Positions 4,893 through 7,664 of a stretch of 7,664 nucleotides of DNA are shown piece by piece; positions within the stretch are counted from its first letter, which is position 1; each line of letters opens with the position of its first letter. A program made the position numbers and the translations under genes. The notes under the pieces are model-generated. The model saw nothing but the letters and a program-made list of their open reading frames with translations, was not told the origin of the DNA and did no database searches. The stretch is from contig CALGGN010000185.1 of assembly GCA_937915915.1 (NCBI GenBank), positions 1 to 7,664 on the forward strand. The letters are read 5' to 3'. This DNA comes from an uncultured Selenomonas sp. Its GTDB lineage: Bacteria > Bacillota > Negativicutes > Selenomonadales > Selenomonadaceae.

Positions 4893-7512
4893 ACTGTCTG
4901 CAAAGGAAAAGAAACATGTATTCGGTTACGCGCTGAAAATCGCAGGCGAATTCATGGCGTTTCTGGCGATTCTTGCCATTCTGGTCTTTTTGCTACATGT
5001 AAAGCTGGACTCCTTGATGAACCAGGAAATGGAAGAGATTGTCGCGAGGCAGGCGGAATTGGTGGCTCGGATTGCACGGGAGCGATTCGACAGGGAAATC
5101 GAGCAGATGGACCGAACGACCTTGATGGTCGCATCGGGCGCTGTCAATCCGGATCTGCTGACAGCGGAGATCAATCGCAGTGAAGAGGGGATAGCTGCGG
5201 GCATAGCAGGTCTGGATGGAAACGTCATCGCAGGGATGCCCCTCCCGGAATCCGATTCGATCCGCAGGCAAATCTCCATGGGATTTCAAGGGGAGCAGAA
5301 CAGTCGTTACCATGAGGGGGTCGGGCTGCTCCTGACAGCGCCCATCATGCACGGGAACAATGTGGCGGCGGTGTTCTACAAGCTCTATACGGAACAGGCT
5401 GCTGCGGGGGTCTTTCGTCTGGGGGACAAGGATTATGCCAGCAAGGTCAGCATCTGCGATGCCGAGAGCGGCAAGATATTTGCTCCCTACATAGGGTATG
5501 GGGAGCAGGGGGATGTTTTCTATGACGATGCAGCCCAAAGGCCGAAAGGCATGGCGCGTCTCATGGAAAACCTTTCCAAAAAGACGATGACAGCCATCTA
5601 TGATCCGAGTATCGATTCCAAGCATATATTGTTTGGCGCATACGTTCCCGGTACGCGCTTTATTGTGATGGGCTATACGGATTGGAACGCGATCATTGAA
5701 GGCGTCAGCCATGTGCATCTGCTCATGCTCTGGGTATTCGGGCTGCTGGTGCTGATGTTCAGCATCTTCACCCTGTACTTCTTCCATACGGCATTGAAGA
5801 AGGTGGAAAGCCAGGAACTGCGCGAGGCAAAGGATGAAGCAGAACGCGCGAACCGTGCGAAGAGCGAATTCCTGGCCAATATGTCCCATGAGATCCGGAC
5901 GCCGCTGAATTCGGTGCTGGGTATGGACGAGATGATTTTGCGCGCAACGGATGACCGGGTGGTGCGCAATTACGCATGGAACATCAAGAGCGCAGGGGAA
6001 ACGCTGCTCTCGCTGATCAATGACATTCTGGATTTTTCGAAAATCGAGTCCGGGAAAATGGTGATTGTGGAGGCGGGGTACAGTCTGAGCTCTGTGGTCA
6101 ATGACATCTACAACATGGTGAAGTTCAAGGCGGAGCAGAAAGGCCTTGATTTCCAGATCATTGTAGATCCGGAGCTCCCGGACGGGCTCTATGGAGATGA
6201 GGTGCGGATCCGGCAGGTCGTAGTGAACATCCTGAACAATGCAGTCAAGTACACGGAAAAGGGCAGTGTATCCTTTTTCGTGCATGGCGAGAGAATCTCA
6301 GGGACAGAACTGCAGCTCCAGTTCGTTGCCAGAGATACGGGGATTGGGATCAAAGCCTCAGACCAGGCGAAGCTGTTTGCGAAATTTGAGCGTTTGGACT
6401 TAAGCAGGACGCGCAATATTGAGGGAACCGGACTCGGACTTTCCATCACGATGAAACTGGTAAAGATGATGGGTGGCTCGATTGAGGTGGAGAGCACCTA
6501 TGGGGAAGGCAGCACGTTCACGGTCAGTTTGTCGCAGAAGGTGGAGAATCCGGAACCCATCGGGGATTTCCGCAAGCGTGTGGAGGCTATTGTCCAGCAG
6601 TATAAGCAGTATGAAGGAGGATTCATCGCACCGTCGGCGGAGGTTTTGCTGGTGGATGACAATGAGATGAATCTGTTTGTCGCGGAGAGCCTTCTGGAGC
6701 TCACGGAGATCCAGGTGGACCGCTGCCTGAGCGGGAAAGAGTGTCTTTCGTTGATTTCCCAGAAGCATTACGATGCTGTTTTCCTGGATCATATGATGCC
6801 GGAAATGGACGGCATTGAGACGCTGCAGCGTGCAAAAGCATTGGAAGACAGCATGTGTAAGGATACGCCGTTCATTGCGCTCACGGCCAATGCGCTTTCG
6901 GGCATGCGGGAAATGTTCCTGTCCAAGGGCTTTTCGGATTATCTGGCAAAGCCGGTGGATGGCAAGGCATTGGAGCGGGTGCTGCGAAAATACCTGCCGC
7001 CAGAGAAGATCCTTCCGCCCCGGAAACCCACGGAAGAGGAGGCCGAAGCGCTTCGCGGGGCAATGCATGCGGGGAGAAAGGACGCACAAAAAGCCGATGG
7101 GGCGAAGGTGGAGCCTTTGAAAGCAGAAAAAGAGGAGCCGGGTGCATGGCAGATTGATACCGCTGTCGGCTTGAATTATGCGGGCGGCTCGGAGGAAATC
7201 TACCAGAGCTTCCTTGCGATGTTTTGCCAGCGAAAGGATGAGATGCAGGAAAAGGTACGGAAGACATTGGCGGAGGAGAAGTGGGAGGATTATACGACGG
7301 CAGTGCATGCGCTGAAGTCCACTTCCATGACGATCGGCGCGGTGAAGCTTTCGGAAAAGGCAAAAGCGTTGGAGATAGCTGGGCATGCGTATTTGAACGG
7401 GGATGAGCCGGAGAAGCAGCTGGCGTTTATCCGCAAGCACACAGAGGAGACACTGGGCTTATACGATGAGATTCTGGCAGAGACGAGAGACCGGCTGCAT
7501 GTGGAATTTTGA
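4879..7512 (+). CDS. hybrid sensor histidine kinase: Cache-like sensor, HisKA-HATPase, receiver, Hpt
   Basis: The 877 residues carry a complete phosphorelay. Membrane helices at about 24-42 and 279-303 enclose roughly 235 extracytoplasmic residues, consistent with a double-Cache ligand-binding domain (for example GIAGLDGNVIAGM, LLTAPIMHGNNVAAVFYKLY), though I assign that fold only by pattern. A coiled-coil-like stretch (304-332) has no clear HAMP. The kinase core follows: H337 in SHEIRTP, N-box NILNNAVKYTEKG (450-462), G1 box DTGIG (486-490) and G2 box GTGLG (516-520). The receiver at about 587-705 has D593/D594, phospho-acceptor D637 in FLDHMMPEMDG, T669 and K691. After a charged linker (708-755), the Hpt domain has H810 in VHALKSTSMTIGA. 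All catalytic residues are present. It is the last gene of the packed cluster. Likely flow is H337 to D637 to H810 and then D60 of the small receiver encoded at 2049-2432. Confidence 0.94.
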   Translation: MAASELSAKEKKHVFGYALKIAGEFMAFLAILAILVFLLHVKLDSLMNQEMEEIVARQAELVARIARERFDREIEQMDRTTLMVASGAVNPDLLTAEINRSEEGIAAGIAGLDGNVIAGMPLPESDSIRRQISMGFQGEQNSRYHEGVGLLLTAPIMHGNNVAAVFYKLYTEQAAAGVFRLGDKDYASKVSICDAESGKIFAPYIGYGEQGDVFYDDAAQRPKGMARLMENLSKKTMTAIYDPSIDSKHILFGAYVPGTRFIVMGYTDWNAIIEGVSHVHLLMLWVFGLLVLMFSIFTLYFFHTALKKVESQELREAKDEAERANRAKSEFLANMSHEIRTPLNSVLGMDEMILRATDDRVVRNYAWNIKSAGETLLSLINDILDFSKIESGKMVIVEAGYSLSSVVNDIYNMVKFKAEQKGLDFQIIVDPELPDGLYGDEVRIRQVVVNILNNAVKYTEKGSVSFFVHGERISGTELQLQFVARDTGIGIKASDQAKLFAKFERLDLSRTRNIEGTGLGLSITMKLVKMMGGSIEVESTYGEGSTFTVSLSQKVENPEPIGDFRKRVEAIVQQYKQYEGGFIAPSAEVLLVDDNEMNLFVAESLLELTEIQVDRCLSGKECLSLISQKHYDAVFLDHMMPEMDGIETLQRAKALEDSMCKDTPFIALTANALSGMREMFLSKGFSDYLAKPVDGKALERVLRKYLPPEKILPPRKPTEEEAEALRGAMHAGRKDAQKADGAKVEPLKAEKEEPGAWQIDTAVGLNYAGGSEEIYQSFLAMFCQRKDEMQEKVRKTLAEEKWEDYTTAVHALKSTSMTIGAVKLSEKAKALEIAGHAYLNGDEPEKQLAFIRKHTEETLGLYDEILAETRDRLHVEF

Positions 7513-7513
7513 G

Positions 7514-7561
7514 GAAAAAAGTAAAAAAGTGCTTGACAGAAACATGGGAATGCAGTATGAT
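7514..7561 (+). promoter_or_regulatory. strong sigma-70/SigA-type promoter with A-rich UP-like element
   Basis: The -35 box TTGACA (7533-7538) is perfect and the -10 box TATGAT (7556-7561) differs from consensus at one position, with an optimal 17-base spacer. Directly upstream is an A-rich stretch (GGAAAAAAGTAAAAAAG, 7513-7529) like the UP elements of rRNA promoters. Transcription should begin near 7568. It lies only 20 bases after the kinase stop codon. The leader that follows indicates that it drives an rRNA operon. Confidence 0.82.
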
Positions 7562-7567
7562 AAGCAA

Positions 7568-7606
7568 GCTGACTCACGCGAGAGGGAAACTTGAAAAGCG
7601 GTCAGC
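7568..7606 (+). other. possible stem in the leader transcript
   Basis: GCTGAC (7568-7573) and GTCAGC (7601-7606) are a perfect 6-base inverted repeat. Inside it, after a bulged TCA, CGC (7577-7579) can pair with GCG (7598-7600). The stem starts at the predicted transcription start, so it could form the 5' end of the leader RNA and protect or help process it. It is short and there is no T-tract, so it is not a terminator. Confidence 0.4.
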
Positions 7607-7610
7607 AGCG

Positions 7611-7630
7611 TGTTCCTTGAAAACTAAACA
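7611..7630 (+). promoter_or_regulatory. boxA-like antitermination element of an rRNA leader
   Basis: TGTTCCTTGAAAACTAAACA closely resembles the TGTTCTTTGAAAACT boxA-type motif found in Firmicutes rRNA leaders, where NusB and ribosomal protein S10 bind the RNA to prevent premature termination. Together with the upstream promoter it indicates that a 16S rRNA gene starts beyond the window. No rRNA sequence itself is visible before the end at 7664. A similar motif occurs in 16S-23S spacers, but the strong promoter just upstream favours the leader. Confidence 0.68.
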
Positions 7631-7644
7631 ATGCAGAAAAGACA

Positions 7645-7661
7645 TGTAACATTTGTAACAT
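7645..7661. repeat. tandem direct repeat TGTAACAT x2 at the window end
   Basis: TGTAACAT occurs at 7645-7652 and again at 7654-7661, separated by one T, and ACATGTA flanks both sides (7642-7648 and 7658-7664). It may be ordinary leader sequence, a small protein-binding site, or the place where the assembler stopped. The window ends 3 bases later, so the element may be incomplete. Confidence 0.5.
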
Positions 7662-7664
7662 GTA

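Noticed and set aside
4993..7440. Two long minus-strand open frames opposite the kinase (4993-6285 and 6400-7440)
   Set aside because: They mirror high-GC codon bias of the kinase gene, show no domain pattern, and would overlap a gene whose every catalytic motif is intact.

Overview
The window looks like a chimeric metagenomic contig, not a piece of one genome. Bases 1-24 match the 3' end of the Illumina TruSeq read-1 adapter, which is sequencing contamination. Three blocks of different character follow, each carrying a truncated gene at its joins. Block 1 (25 to about 605) is GC-rich and Bacteroidota-like: the C-terminal part of a DUF1080 / 3-keto-disaccharide hydrolase family protein, a C-run/G-run intergenic motif and a strong hairpin terminator. 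Block 2 (about 607 to 1500) is AT-rich and Treponema-like: the catalytic half of apolipoprotein N-acyltransferase (Lnt). Block 3 (about 1500 to 7664) is GC-rich and best fits a Gram-negative Firmicute of the Negativicutes (Selenomonas-like). Hand counts of 60-base samples give 37/60 GC at 181-240, 18/60 at 661-720, 15/60 at 1381-1440 and 37/60 at 1561-1620, so the composition switches sharply at both internal joins. The mix of taxa would suit a rumen, gut or oral community (inference).

Block 3 is the coherent part. A 5'-truncated gene for a small secreted protein with a BamE/SmpA-like repeat pattern comes first. Four tightly packed plus-strand genes follow: a stand-alone receiver-domain response regulator (2049-2432), a complete lactose/cellobiose-type PTS EIIC membrane protein with no EIIA or EIIB (2452-3777), a membrane-anchored BMP/Med-family (PnrA-like) binding protein (3774-4892), and a large hybrid histidine kinase with an extracytoplasmic sensor domain, kinase core, receiver and C-terminal Hpt domain (4879-7512). 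The last two junctions overlap, by 4 and 14 bases, so the genes are almost certainly co-transcribed and translationally coupled.

The four genes read as a self-contained sensory unit. The binding protein could present a ligand to the kinase sensor domain. The kinase holds every relay step (H337 to D637 to H810), and the phosphoryl group could end on D60 of the small receiver. The unusual member is the EIIC protein. It keeps the sugar-site His and Glu motifs of its family but has no phosphotransfer partners nearby, so it may be a sugar sensor, a signalling-regulated transporter, or a channel whose EIIA/EIIB partners are encoded elsewhere. This receiver-EIIC-BMP-kinase cassette is the candidate undescribed system.

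Right after the kinase stop codon, with no visible terminator, lies a near-consensus promoter with an A-rich upstream stretch, followed by a boxA-like leader typical of Firmicutes rRNA operons. The window ends inside this leader, probably because assembly broke at a multicopy rRNA operon.
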